A DNA stretch of 64,000 bases from Ipomoea triloba (Eukaryota; Streptophyta; Magnoliopsida; Solanales; Convolvulaceae): NCBI RefSeq assembly GCF_003576645.1, contig NC_044922.1:15242072-15306071 (forward strand), in the 5' to 3' direction. The first letter of the stretch is position 1; the number at the start of each line of letters is the position of its first letter. Both the position numbers and the translations under genes were made by a program. Below are positions 34,734 to 46,039 of the stretch, piece by piece. The notes below the pieces were generated by a model. That model was not told the DNA's origin. It searched no databases and saw only the letters and a list, made by a program, of their open reading frames with translations.

Positions 34734-35018
34734 GAATCCTAATCATATGAGAACCACTGCTCAGGTAAGAAATTGTAGACAAGGATGAAAAATCAAGTAA
34801 AAATTGAGCGATGTCATTTTCAAAAATATTACAAAGTTTTGTTTATTTACAATCGTTAGATCTACTAGATTAATGGTTTGAAGCTCAGTTTTTACTTGAT
34901 TTTTCATCCTTGTCTACAATTTCTTACATGAGCAGTGGTTCAGATATTTTCACTTGGCATGGTTCTCACCTGATTATGGACCTAACTACCTACCTATATA
35001 TATATATATATATATATA
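34715..35018. mobile_element. (TA)n-flanked foldback MITE
   Basis: The left arm (about 34733-34805) and right arm (about 34882-34975) are near-perfect inverted copies sharing AACCACTGCTCA, GTAAGAAATTGTAGACAAGG and ATGAAAAATCAAGTAAAAA. (CT)n(TA)n lies on the left (34697-34732) and (TA)n on the right (34993-35018). The loop of about 75 bp is AT-rich. Non-coding. Confidence 0.85.
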
Positions 35019-35229
35019 AACATCATAAGAGTTTGAATATGGTATTACTTGTTTAATTTAGTCACACTCTTAAAATTACAAGACTCTCATTACATTTTTA
35101 TTTTTTGCATGCAACATTTATATGTGTGATGTTGTAATAAAATCATTGTAATACGAATTTTTTTTAAAATCATTGACGATTAAGAAGATGAAGTATATCA
35201 TTCAAATAAATACTTTAATGATTAAGTAT

Positions 35230-36110
35230 ATCTAGCTTAATGCGCAATAAATCTTAGAAAAACATTAATGGATTTAAATGGCCGGATGGAAGCCAAAGAT
35301 GCATGCATGTTTGTAGTAAATCAATAAATAATTCACAATCCAATTAATCTCCTTATCTATTTATACTAAACTTTTCATTTAAACATTTGTGTCAATTGTC
35401 ATAAATATTTATCTTAATTTAAGAAGATTGAAGAGATCCTTTCAAAAAAAGATTGAAGTGCTAGAAAACTCTAATAATAGATTTGAATTTTAAAGGGAAG
35501 TTAAAGATGTTTCGAGGATATCAAAAAATAATTTACAATTCAATTTTCTTGTCTATATATATATAGATTTTTTTCCTAAAAGGTTGAATCTCCAACTTCA
35601 GGGGCTCGATAGAGCATCTGGTAGAGGATGTAAATTTAAAATTATGGTAACTCAACTTAACAGAGAGGCTAAACTTTTACGGTTGCTCTCAAACTGTCAC
35701 TAGTCAGACGCGATTCCTAGTATCTGAATTGTCCATGCGGGCTTATATATAATTTTTTTTAACTTAACAATTTGTGCCCACTATCATAAATATTAATCTT
35801 AATTCAAGATTATTGAAATCCGAGAAAATTCTAATGATTTTAAATGGATATGAAAGCGAATTGAAAGATGTATGTTTTGAGAATATCAATAAATAATTCA
35901 CAAATCAATCTCCTTATCTATATATAGATTTTGTACTCAAGCATATGTGTCAAGGGCATGCATGTCATAAATATTTATCTTAATTCAAGAAGATTGAAGT
36001 GCTAAAAGACAAATAATTGAAGCCAAAAATCTTTCGAGGAGATTAATAAACAATTCACAATTTAATTTTCTTAACAATGTATAGAATTTTTACTCACCAT
36101 TTCTGTCCAA
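35230..36110. repeat. Tandem repeat with a period of about 180 bp, interrupted by an insertion
   Basis: Units start with a CATAAATATTTATCTTAATT-type block at about 35400, 35783 and 35963, with a partial unit before 35400. Each then carries AAGATTGAAG, a TCTAAT block, AAAGATG and AATTCACAA, and ends with CTTATCTATATATAGATTTT. Between the unit starting at 35400 and the one starting at 35783 lies an unrelated segment (about 35577-35765) with GGGGCTCGATAGAGCATCTG, possibly a SINE-like insertion. Confidence 0.7.
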
Positions 36111-37745
36111 TCTCTTCAATAATTATCTCTTATCTACTCCATCTACAATACACTTTCTACTTGTAAATAATTCAATGAAATCCATTTTTATACTATTTGG
36201 TTAATTCTGGGAGAATTAATTATAAATTAATTCACTAAAATCCATAAATATATATATAAAAATTGAAACACTTATTACATGCAGTTCGATTCTTAGTAAC
36301 AATATATATTCTCATACCAGAAAATCATCATGCAGTTCGATTCTTAGTAACAATATCTCAGTCGAGCTCGACACACATGACTTCCTAGTACGATTTACTT
36401 CTCTTGTGTAGTTTAAGGAGTATTACACCAGAGTGAGATTTATCCAGTACACCCCCGAATACTGACAACGATTGAAGAACTAAAATTAATATTTCGTGGA
36501 CCAAAAACACTATTTTTCTGAATGTATTTTTTAACGAAATATTATGGGATGAGAAATCATGATTAGAGGACCCAATAATCCACCTTTTTGTGTCTCTTTC
36601 TACAAATAAAAAACCCATACAATATACATACATCACACATGCAATTAAGGACACTAAAACAGACATGCCACATCAAGCCAAGTGCACCGCGGCCCCTTCC
36701 AACAGCTTTAATTAAATGTGAGCCCAACATTTTAATTATATTTTGTGTACTATAAATTATTATGGCCTATGTACTCAAGCTAATTACTCAACCTAATAAC
36801 ATGTTTTTTGGTTAGAAGATATGTTTAGTTTTCACTTACTAATAATGGAAATATTTTTATTTTTATTTGTTCACTAGTTATAAATACGCACAATGCGAAA
36901 AAGAAAAAGAAAAAGAAAAGAAGAAAAAACCCAATGAGCAAAAATAATGGTTAAATTATATAATCAAAGTATATGTAATATTACATTATCTTATATCTAT
37001 TATGAGAAAATTATTAAAATGATAATACAAATAATTAATTGAAATTCTAACGTGACAATCAGCACCGTACACTTTCCCATAATTAATCCATTACGTAAAT
37101 TTTTTTTAAAAAAAAATACAAAATTGGAAGTTATTTGTAAACAAATTTAATCTAGTTAACAACTTAGGGCAAAAAAGAAAAAAAAAATAAGGGCAAAATC
37201 AGAAAGAATTTGAGAATGTACAAGAGAAAATACAATGTACAAGTTAATACTGCATCTAATTATTCCAACACATTTTTTATGATCTTATCATTACCCTTAC
37301 CATCATTGACTTTGATATTTCCGAATACATTGGTGAATTAAAATTTAAAATGTTACTCCGTATTATTTACCCGTGTATTTCATTTAGAAATGAACTAAAA
37401 ATATATTGTTTTCTAATTTTCTATAGAAAATTTATATATTTTTTAAAAAATATTTTATACTAATGACAGAGTATAATAGATGGAATTGCTCACATTTTCT
37501 TAATTTTAATTATTGCAAAAAAAAAAATATCTACATTTAATTATTCATTAAATATTTGTATGTTGTACACGCTACGATCCTACCAAGTACATCAAAGTTC
37601 CATTTTTTGGGGTTGCTTTCATTTAATTATGTGGTCCTTTCCTAAAACCAAAGTAATGTTTTCAATGGAATTTACTTTGAACTTCCAACATTCACATCGG
37701 ACATTCTTTTTCTACTAAAGTCACTATATTCAATAAAAATTAATT
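36111..37745. other. Intergenic, no gene recognised
   Basis: Very AT-rich. A short direct repeat containing ATGCAGTTCGATTCTTAGTA occurs at about 36280 and 36331. There is a purine-rich AAAGAAAAAGAAAAAG tract at 36898. No conserved protein or element ends were found. Confidence 0.5.
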
Positions 37746-37749
37746 AATT

Positions 37750-39400
37750 TTAACAATAGACCTATTCCATTGTATGGTAAGTCATTTTATTTTTCAAAAT
37801 AGCATTGTCGTCGGTAATAAAATATTTTAAGACAAACAATATTAATATTTCAAAATAAATCGAAATAAAATCTTGAATAACATTATATTAACACGTAGAA
37901 TGTAAAGCGAAGTGGCACAATATAATGAAGACGAACAAAACGGCTTAAAATTTAAAAGTAGAAATTGAATGCAATAGTAGAAATTTAATGCAATCTTAGA
38001 TAACATTAAGTTACATGCGGAATGCAAAGCGGTGTGGCCCAATATAGTGACTAAAGACAAAAATCTTTAAGATTTCAAAATAGAAATAGCATTGAAATCT
38101 TGGATGACTTTAAGTTATGCGTGGAATGAAAATCCATATGGCAAAAGCTAGCAAAGACAGACACAAAATCTTAACTTATCAAAATATAAATAGAAATGAA
38201 ATATTGCGTAAGGGGGCGGGGGGGGGGGGGATGTAAAGACATGTGGCACGATAGAGTGAAGACAAGCAAAGATTCTCGAAATTTCAAAATTAGAAATAAA
38301 TAAATAAATAAATAAATAAGGAAAAATCTTGGATAACATTAAGCTAACACGTGTAGTGCACTAAAACAAATCCAAGTGAAACAATATATTGAAGAACACA
38401 TACAAACTAAACTATTCTAAGTAAATTGAGATAAAATCTTAAATAACATTATATTAATACACGGAATGTAAAGCGAAGTGGAACAATATAATGAAGACAC
38501 ACAAAATGCTTTAAAATTTAAAAGTAGAAATTTAATGCAATCTTAGATAACATTAAGTTACATGCAGAATGCAAAGCGGTGCGACCCAATATAGTGAATA
38601 CAAACAAAAAATTTTAAGATTTTAAAATTGAAATAACATTGAAATTTTAGATGACTTTAAGTTTTACGTGGAATGCAAATCCAGATGGCAAACGCTAGCG
38701 AAGACAGACACAAAAGCTTAGCATATCAAAATAGAAATAGAAATGAAATATTGCATAACGTTAAGTTAGCGAGTGGAATGTAAAGACATGTGGCACAATA
38801 TAGTGAAGACAAGCAAAGAGTCTTGAAATTTCAAAATAGAAATAACAAAGAAATCTTATATGACTTTAAGTTATACGTGGAATGTAAATCCAGATGGCAA
38901 AAGCTAGCGAAGACATGTACAAAATCTTAACATATCAAAATAGAAACAGAAATAAAATATTGCATAACGTTAAGTTAGCGGGTGGAACGTAAAGACATGT
39001 GGCAGAATATAGTGAAGACAAGAAAAGAGTCTCGAAATTTCAAAACAGAAAAACAAAAATATTAGATAACATTAAGCTAACACGTGTTAGTACACTAATA
39101 CAAATCCAAGTGAAACAATATATTGAAGAATACATACAAACTAAACTATTCTAAGTAAATCGATTTTTAAAAATATATATATATTTCAAGTCTTTTCAAT
39201 GAATATTTAAATTCTAATACTTTTAATTTTTTTTAAAGAAAATTTAAACGGGTTCACGTTATATAAATAATTATCCAACATTTTATTTTTGTGCAAGAAT
39301 TATATGTCTATTTACTATTTCTGAGTAAGTTGTCTAATTTGTAGTTTAGTACATATGGTCTCAGCAAACCTGATAGCTTTTCTAAAAAAGATAATAATAT
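37750..39400. repeat. Higher-order tandem repeat, five submonomer types (locus I)
   Basis: Submonomers of about 104-122 bp share TTAGATAACATTAAGTTA, GGAATGTAAAG, a TGGCACAATATAGTGAAGAC block and TTTCAAAATAGAAAT. Distinct types follow in order: A (37898), B (38020), C (38124), D (38231), E (about 38353), A (38464), B (38567), C (38671), D (38776), C (38880), D (38985), E (about 39085). The A-to-A spacing is 566 bp. A non-tandem tail follows with GTTCACGTTATA and TATGGTCTCAGCAAA (39357-39370). The same A-E order occurs at 41500-42120. Confidence 0.8.
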
Positions 39401-39433
39401 TATAATAATATTTCTATAATAATATTATAAAAT

Positions 39434-40244
39434 AAAAAAAAAAAAAAAANNNNNNNNNNNNNNNNNNNNNNNNNNNNNNNNNNNNNNNNNNNNNNNNNNN
39501 NNNNNNNNNNNNNNNNNNNNNNNNNNNNNNNNNNNNNNNNNNNNNNNNNNNNNNNNNNNNNNNNNNNNNNNNNNNNNNNNNNNNNNNNNNNNNNNNNNNN
39601 NNNNNNNNNNNNNNNNNNNNNNNNNNNNNNNNNNNNNNNNNNNNNNNNNNNNNNNNNNNNNNNNNNNNNNNNNNNNNNNNNNNNNNNNNNNNNNNNNNNN
39701 NNNNNNNNNNNNNNNNNNNNNNNNNNNNNNNNNNNNNNNNNNNNNNNNNNNNNNNNNNNNNNNNNNNNNNNNNNNNNNNNNNNNNNNNNNNNNNNNNNNN
39801 NNNNNNNNNNNNNNNNNNNNNNNNNNNNNNNNNNNNNNNNNNNNNNNNNNNNNNNNNNNNNNNNNNNNNNNNNNNNNNNNNNNNNNNNNNNNNNNNNNNN
39901 NNNNNNNNNNNNNNNNNNNNNNNNNNNNNNNNNNNNNNNNNNNNNNNNNNNNNNNNNNNNNNNNNNNNNNNNNNNNNNNNNNNNNNNNNNNNNNNNNNNN
40001 NNNNNNNNNNNNNNNNNNNNNNNNNNNNNNNNNNNNNNNNNNNNNNNNNNNNNNNNNNNNNNNNNNNNNNNNNNNNNNNNNNNNNNNNNNNNNNNNNNNN
40101 NNNNNNNNNNNNNNNNNNNNNNNNNNNNNNNNNNNNNNNNNNNNNNNNNNNNNNNNNNNNNNNNNNNNNNNNNNNNNNNNNNNNNNNNNNNNNNNNNNNN
40201 NNNNNNNNNNNNNNNNNNNNNNNNNNNNNNNNNNNNNNNNNNNN

Positions 40245-40329
<85 letters not shown>
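39434..40329. other. Assembly gap followed by a (TA)n microsatellite
   Basis: A poly-A run is followed by 795 N (39450-40244) and then (TA)n to 40328. Open frames spanning the gap are artefacts. The gap falls exactly between the tail of one higher-order repeat and a (TA)n-flanked element. Confidence 0.95.
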
Positions 40330-40331
<2 letters not shown>

Positions 40332-41372
40332 TCATGATCAGGTGTGGCCTGGTCATTAGGTGTGACCGTGCGGCCTATTTTCAGCCATAAGATCATATCA
40401 ACTTATCAAATCAACGCGCAATATATATATGTTACAGAACACACTATTCTACGTACTAAAACGCACCAGAGGACCGATAAAACACACCATTCTACACAAT
40501 ATACCAAATGCGCCTATTCACTTAAAATTCATCAATATACTTAATAAAACACATCATTCTAAGTATTAAAATGTACCACAACGTGTCTCATGTCAGATTA
40601 TAAGCATACACTATTTACACATATTAGAAAACATGTGCTAAAATATGCACCATTCTACGTATTAAAATGCACCACATTTGTTAAAATACACACCATTCAA
40701 TGTATTAAAATGCACCACATTTGTTAAAATACACACCATTCAATGTATTAAAATGCACCAGACGACGTATTAAAATACACCATTCCACAACACAGTTACA
40801 CATCATTCTACGTATGAAAATGCACCAACGGATAAATTAAAACACACAATTCCACAACACAGTTAATGCACCAACGGATAGATTAAAACACACAATTCCA
40901 CAACACGTACAGTTAATGCACCAACATACGTAATAAAACGCACCACAACATGTATTCAAACGCACCACACTATGTACTAAAATGCACCATTCCAATTCAC
41001 GTAATATAAATACTAAAATTACCATAATAACCCCACTTAAACATACACGAATTTCAGTAAGATCAATGAAATTGGACAGTGCAGATTAGGCCGCATGACC
41101 GCACCGGAGCTCGCCGCTGCATTTGAACCAAAAAAAAATAGAAATAATTTCAGGTGCGGCCGTGCTCTCCCGTGCGGCCACACACCACTCAATGTTACGA
41201 AATACACCACTCAATGTTAAGAAACACACCACAATGAAACACACCACAATGTTAAGAAATACACCACAGTGCATATTTGTGTGGTGTGTTTCTTAATATT
41301 GAGTGGTGTATTTCGTAACATTGAGTGGTGTGAACCGCACGGAAGAACACGACCACACCTGATCTCGCCTAT
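40330..41372. mobile_element. (TA)n-flanked element whose interior is an array of CACCA/ATTCTACGTA motifs
   Basis: The left end after (TA)n has GATCAGGTGTGGCC and GACCGTGCGGCC. The right end before (TA)n (41373-41397) is its imperfect inverse, with CCGCACGGAAGAACACGACC and CACACCTGATC. Between them lie more than a dozen copies of a degenerate motif built from TACGTATTAAAATGCACCA and ACACCATTC. Near the right end, ACACCAC / GTGGTGT stretches form a second inverted repeat (41180-41335). There is no coding capacity. Confidence 0.7.
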
Positions 41373-41397
41373 ATATATATATATATATATATATATT

Positions 41398-42125
41398 ATC
41401 CATGTTGAAATAGTGATTTAAAAAAAAATTCTCAAATTTTGGATACTATCACATAATAATACTATACTAACATTATAGAATTTGTTCAAAAGAATAAGAT
41501 AAACAATCTTAATATTTCAAAATAAAAAGCGAAATGCAATCTTAGATAATATTATGTTAACACGTTGAACCATTTGAGCGTAAAGACATTTGACACAATA
41601 TAGTAAAGACAGACAAAACGCTTCAAAATTTAAAAGTAGAATTGGATGCATGCAATCTTAGATAAATAGATAACACTAGTTAAACATGTAATGCAAAACC
41701 ACATGGCACAATATAGTAAAACAAACAAAAACCTTTAAGATTTCCAAATAGAAATAACAATCAAGTTAATTAAACCTTAGATAACTTTAAGTTAAACATG
41801 GAATGCAAATCCAAGTGGCAAAATCTAGCAAAAACAAACACAAAAACTTACAAAATCAAAATAGAAATAGAAAAGAACTATTGTATTGTATAAGATTAAG
41901 TTAGCATGTGAAATGCAAAGACATGTGACAACAATATAATAAAGACAAGCAAATAGTCTCGAAATTTTCTTTAAAAAAAAAGTTCAAACAAAATTTTAGA
42001 TAACATTAAGTTAAATGCAAAGCCGAGTGGAACAATATAATGAAGAATACATATAGACTAAACTATTCTAAAATTTCAAGATAAAAATCAAAATGAAATC
42101 TTGGTAATCTAGCTACTTACTAATA
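41398..42125. repeat. Higher-order repeat (locus II), one A-B-C-D-E unit
   Basis: After a head containing a TAATATTTCAAAATAAA block (also at 37845 and 60418), submonomers of types A (about 41577), B (41690), C (41803), D (41911) and E (42013) follow in the same order as at locus I, more diverged. Type-specific phrases include GGAATGCAAATCCA plus GTGGCAAAATCTAGC (C) and GAATACATATAGACTAAAC (E). Confidence 0.75.
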
Positions 42126-42276
42126 AGTAATAAAGTAGAATCACATAAGGAAAAAATGATTTGTAATTAATTACTAGATCAAATTGTTTGAAATTGATTT
42201 ATAACTTGTTAGTATCAATTTATATATTGATTCTCAACCTATTAAAGCACAAAGAGTCAATACCACATTTCATTTG

Positions 42277-42316
42277 GGAGAGTAATTCCATGCCACTTGA
42301 CCACAAGGTCATTGGC

Positions 42317-42320
<4 letters not shown>
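42277..42320 (-). repeat. SINE head fragment, reverse orientation
   Basis: Reverse complement reads ATGACCTTGTGGTCAAGTGG, matching the SINE head at 14263. It lies directly against a (TA)n tract and has no B box, so it is a fragment. Confidence 0.45.
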
Positions 42321-42360
<40 letters not shown>

Positions 42361-42644
42361 TTGTTTAATATTATTCATTTATTTTTATACTTTTTTTTGT
42401 ATTAATAATCTATAATTTTCAAATATTAATCATATATGAATTTTTTAAAAAATAATTTATGTATATTAAGTTTTTTTTAAATAATTAGAAATTACTTTTA
42501 ATATTATTTACTAATTTTTATATTAATTTTCAAATATATTAAATTGATTACATCATGTATAATAATATTTGATTAATAATATTTGAAAATTATAGATTAT
42601 TAATACAAAATAAAGTATAAAAATAAATGAATAATATTAAAATA

Positions 42645-42679
<35 letters not shown>
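42321..42679. mobile_element. (TA)n-bounded foldback element
   Basis: (TA)n at 42321-42358 and 42645-42678 bracket two inverted arms. The left arm reads TATTATTCATTTATTTTTAT then GTATTAATAATCTATAATTT. The right arm is its reverse complement (AAATTATAGATTATTAATAC, then ATAAAAATAAATGAATAATA). The loop of about 90 bp is AT-rich. It is purely non-coding and almost perfectly self-complementary. Confidence 0.8.
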
Positions 42680-42799
42680 TATACTTAACCAATAAAGTTT
42701 GGCCTATAATCTAGTATATATACTAATAAGAGCCAATAATGTTAGGCTTATAATGAGAACTAAAAAAATGTCCATGAATGGTCTAGATTATTTTGATTT

Positions 42800-43088
42800 T
42801 AGTATTTATCTTTTATTTTCCTACTTTACCTTATATTATATTATTTTATCCCCTTAAATACACCTGCATTCCATTAGTATAAACGGTTAACTATTTAATA
42901 TTTATTATTTAACTTATTCATTCATTTCTATAAGAAAGGTCTTAAGTTCGAACCCATCCATCCCAATAAAAATTGACATAATTGTTGAACATATACTATG
43001 AATATTTTTTAGTGTATTAAAAAATACAATGTAAAATTTAACATGAATTTTTGTCAAATAACTAGCCTGACTAAATACATAGCATTAA
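42800..43088 (+). repeat. Dispersed repeat with tRNA-like B box, copy 2
   Basis: Same block order as the copy at 24421-24715: CCTACTTTACC, CTGCATTCCATTAGTATAAA, then the B-box-like GGTCTTAAGTTCGAACCC, ATTGTTGAACATATACTATG, and a TAAAATTTAACATGAATTTT tail. Confidence 0.6.
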
Positions 43089-43104
43089 AGTGCGGGTTGA
43101 TTTT

Positions 43105-44050
43105 CTCTCTCTAGCTACGTCTAGGGTTTCCCAGGTTTCCTCGTTGTTTTCTTGGCTTTCTTCCGGTGATCTTCCCGGTTTTTTTCTTCCTCTGGTTTGT
43201 TCGTGTTGTTCACAGTGTTGTGTCGTTTCCCGTGGTTCATAAACTCAGTACATGGCGATACCGACATCACAGCCTAGAGTCACGGGTATTACATCCCAGT
43301 GGGCTGATATGGTTTTGAAGGATGAGGACGAGGCTTTCGAGCCCGTGGAGGTGGAGGGAACGAAAGCGGCGACTAGTGTGATTGAAACTTGGTCGATTGT
43401 AGGTCGGTTCTTGACTGACAGGATGGTGAAGTTGGAGTATATGAGACATGTGCTAGCGTCTGTATGGAAGCCAGTGAAGGGTGTTTAGATCACCGAGTTG
43501 CAGCCTAACTTGTTCATGTTTGTCTTCTTTCATGTGACAGATATGCAGTACGTACTTGATGAGGGCCCATGGTCATTCGATAATAGCACTCTTGTTTGCA
43601 AACAGGTTAAGGATGGCTTCTTGCCTAGAGATGTCCCTCTCGACTCGGTTGATATGTGGGTGCAGTTGCACGACGTTCCCGTTGGCTATACTTCAAGTGT
43701 GATTCTTGAGCAGATTGGGCACTACCTTGGAACGTATGTTAAAAGAGACGAACGTTTTGCTGGTGCCCCGTAGCTTGACTTCTATCGTATTCGTGTGGCC
43801 TTGCCTGTGAACAAACCACTCAAGCGGCGAGGGAGGCAACCATCCTAGTTGAGTAGTTCCCGTTCGGGCCGAAACTGCGTGCAGGGCAGCGGCGGGGTCC
43901 AAGGGCAGTGGGCGATAGTTGGTTGGTACCGGTTGGAGGACCACCGCGGGCGGGTGCTGGCGTGGAGGTAGCTACCGGCAGGCAGGGCAGCACTTCTGTT
44001 GTTTTGGTCTCGGCGGGTAAGCAAGATGCTGACAAACTCACAAAATAATT
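43105..44050 (+). pseudogene. L1-type LINE 5' end: leader and ORF1 (DUF4283), broken
   Basis: A pyrimidine-rich leader (TTTCTCTCTCTAGC..., 43100-43250) precedes the ATG at 43252. The frame encodes SVIETWSIVGRFLTDRMVKL, a single in-frame TAG at 43486-43488, then MQYVLDEGPWSFDNSTLVCK and MWVQLHDVPVGYTSS, the DUF4283 region, and stops at 43771-43773. GC-rich sequence to about 44030 is the decayed remainder of ORF1. No endonuclease or RT follows. It is related to, but clearly diverged from, the relic at 20670. Confidence 0.82.
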
Positions 44051-44459
44051 TGTTTCAACAATGAATGAAAAAAAAATCAATGACTTCATTGTTGTGGATG
44101 AAACGTAAATACCACACTCTATTACTCTTATTAAATTAAAATGAATTAGTAGCTACAACAAAAAAATAATACATATGCATTTCTTTAATTTAGAATTAGA
44201 TGTCTACACTCTACAATGCCTTTATTAAAAAAAAAAATCTTCATTATCAAAAATTTTAGAAAGAGATATAATTTCATTAGTTATAATATCTTTATTTTCT
44301 ATAATGAACAAATTTTTACCTTCAAATTCATTAATTAATTATATTCACTACATTATATTGTCCATTGTCTTCTTTTTACACTATCTCGTAATTAAATACT
44401 GTATCAAAGTTATAATACAAAATAATATTATATATTTATTACCAAGTATTTTATTAATA

Positions 44460-44705
44460 CAAATGAAATTAATTAAACCTTGGACAACTTTAAGTTATAC
44501 GTGGAAATGGTGGAATGCAAATTCAAGAGGAAAATCTATCAAAGATAGACACAAAAACTTAAAATATCAAAATAGAAATAGAAATGAAATATTATTGTAT
44601 AAGATTAAGTTAACATATGAAATGCAAAGACATGTGGCACAATATAGTGAAGACAAGCAAACAGTCTCGAAATTTCAAAATAAAAATTCAAACAAAATCA
44701 ATACT
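44460..44705. repeat. Higher-order repeat fragment (types C and D)
   Basis: A C-type submonomer (about 44511; GGTGGAATGCAAATTCAAG, AAATCTATCAAAGATAGACA) is followed by a D-type one (about 44620; GAAATGCAAAGACATGTGGC then AGTCTCGAAATTTC). The C-to-D order is preserved from loci I and II. Confidence 0.7.
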
Positions 44706-45020
44706 ATTAATTAAAATAAAATCTTGAATTTTAACTTCCCGCCCTAAAGATTCTAAGGTTTGAGTAATATTGTAAAATATGGTAGTAAAATTCCTATTTG
44801 TACTACAATTGTACATTAAAATATGGTAATACAATTCCTAATAAAATATATTCTCCCCTACTTTCCTATTTGTAATACAATTCCAGATTAAAATTACTAA
44901 TCGTAATAATACAGTGCATATATTTCCTGCAACGTAATCTATACTATTAAAAAAAAACAAAATCCTCAATTTTAACTTCACGCCTAAAACACTCATATAC
45001 TATTAAGGTTTGCGTAATAT

Positions 45021-45025
<5 letters not shown>
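44698..45025 (+). mobile_element. Two tandem Helitron-like 5' ends (candidates)
   Basis: TCAATACTATTAATTAAAAT starts at about 44698 and TCTATACTATTAAAAAAAAA at 44938. Both follow an A and both are followed within 40 bp by AATTTTAACTTC and a CGCC-type block. TCTATACTATTA is a frequent 5' terminus of plant Helitrons. I found no matching hairpin-CTAG 3' end downstream, so these may be truncated copies. Confidence 0.4.

Positions 45026-45026
<1 letters not shown>

Positions 45027-45070
<44 letters not shown>
45027..45070. repeat. (AAT)n microsatellite
   Basis: About 14 uninterrupted AAT trinucleotides. Confidence 0.95.
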
Positions 45071-45072
<2 letters not shown>

Positions 45073-45714
45073 TCAGGAATTCAAGCAGCCATAATGTTTA
45101 GAAAATTTACTAATTAATGTAATGGATATGAATATAAGGAATATTGTGAAAAATGGGAGACAGAATCGGTAATTCATAATTTTGAATAAAATACAGGTTG
45201 TTATTTGACTATTAAAATTGCACTATAAATACTCTTAAAAGCAAAGAACAATTCTACTATTGAATACTTTCTATTCTTTTATGCTATTTCTCATATTTCT
45301 CCTTATTGTTTAGTAATGAAGTTTGTTTTTGTCTTTGCTTCCAACCTATCCCTCAAGACAAGGAAAAACTCTTTAAGGCTCTGGTTGATGCGTTGTTATT
45401 TGTTCAAAGAATATCAACGCTCTACAGTCAACCAACAAACACTCAAGTGCTTATTCCATTACACTCATGTGTAATTGTACCAATATAGAAATACAAACAA
45501 AAAATATTAATATAATAATCACCTAAATCATTCTCAATAATGAAAAAGCATAATTGAAATATTGAGTCTTGTTCTAAATAATTAAAAGAAGATTAATTAA
45601 ATGGAAAAAAAAACTTAACCTAAATTTGTTTTTGTTTTTTATTTTTTTTAAAAGGCAAGAAAATGATTTTCAATGTTCATTATTTGTAATTTTTTATGCT
45701 CAACTTTGAATGCT
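45071..45714. other. Intergenic, no gene recognised
   Basis: A short frame near 45330-45488 encodes DKEKLFKALVDALLFVQRIS, which I do not recognise and which lacks supporting splice or family evidence. It could be a decayed exon. The rest is AT-rich. Confidence 0.4.
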
Positions 45715-45940
45715 ATTTATTTAATCGGGCTAATTATTTGACCAAAGTTCATGTAAAATTTTATATTGTATTTTTTTAATACACTCTAACATATTTGTAG
45801 TACATTTTTAACAATTATGCTAACTTTAATTCGTATGTGGTTCGAACCTAAGACATTTCTTATAGAAATCAATGAGTAAGTTAAGAATAATAAATAGTTA
45901 ACGGAATATTCTATTATTAAAGTTTACACAGAATGTAGGG
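45715..45940 (-). repeat. Dispersed repeat with tRNA-like B box, copy 3 (reverse)
   Basis: Reverse complement of the family at 24421 and 42800: AAAGTTCATGTAAAATTTTA, then a TTTAACAATTATGCTAAC block, the inverted B box GTGGTTCGAACCTAAGAC, and ATAGTTAACGGAATATTC-type sequence. Confidence 0.6.
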
Positions 45941-46039
45941 GTCGCTATCGATGCGGCGTAATCATCACACCTCCTCGATTCCCGTCAGTTACCTTTTCAA
46001 AAAATAACCGTCTCGTCTGTCAGACGTCACAGCTGCTTT

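Noticed and set aside
37750..39170. Possible CRISPR-like array because of regular spacing
   Set aside because: Whole units of 104-122 bp repeat without unique spacers, and the context is a plant nuclear genome.
39400..40396. Two open frames of more than 310 codons on the minus strand
   Set aside because: They run through the N gap and a (TA)n tract; almost all residues are undefined or Tyr-Ile repeats.
44304..44714. 136-codon plus-strand frame
   Set aside because: Its second half is the higher-order repeat (types C and D) and its first half is AT-rich Ile/Tyr/Lys sequence; no domain.
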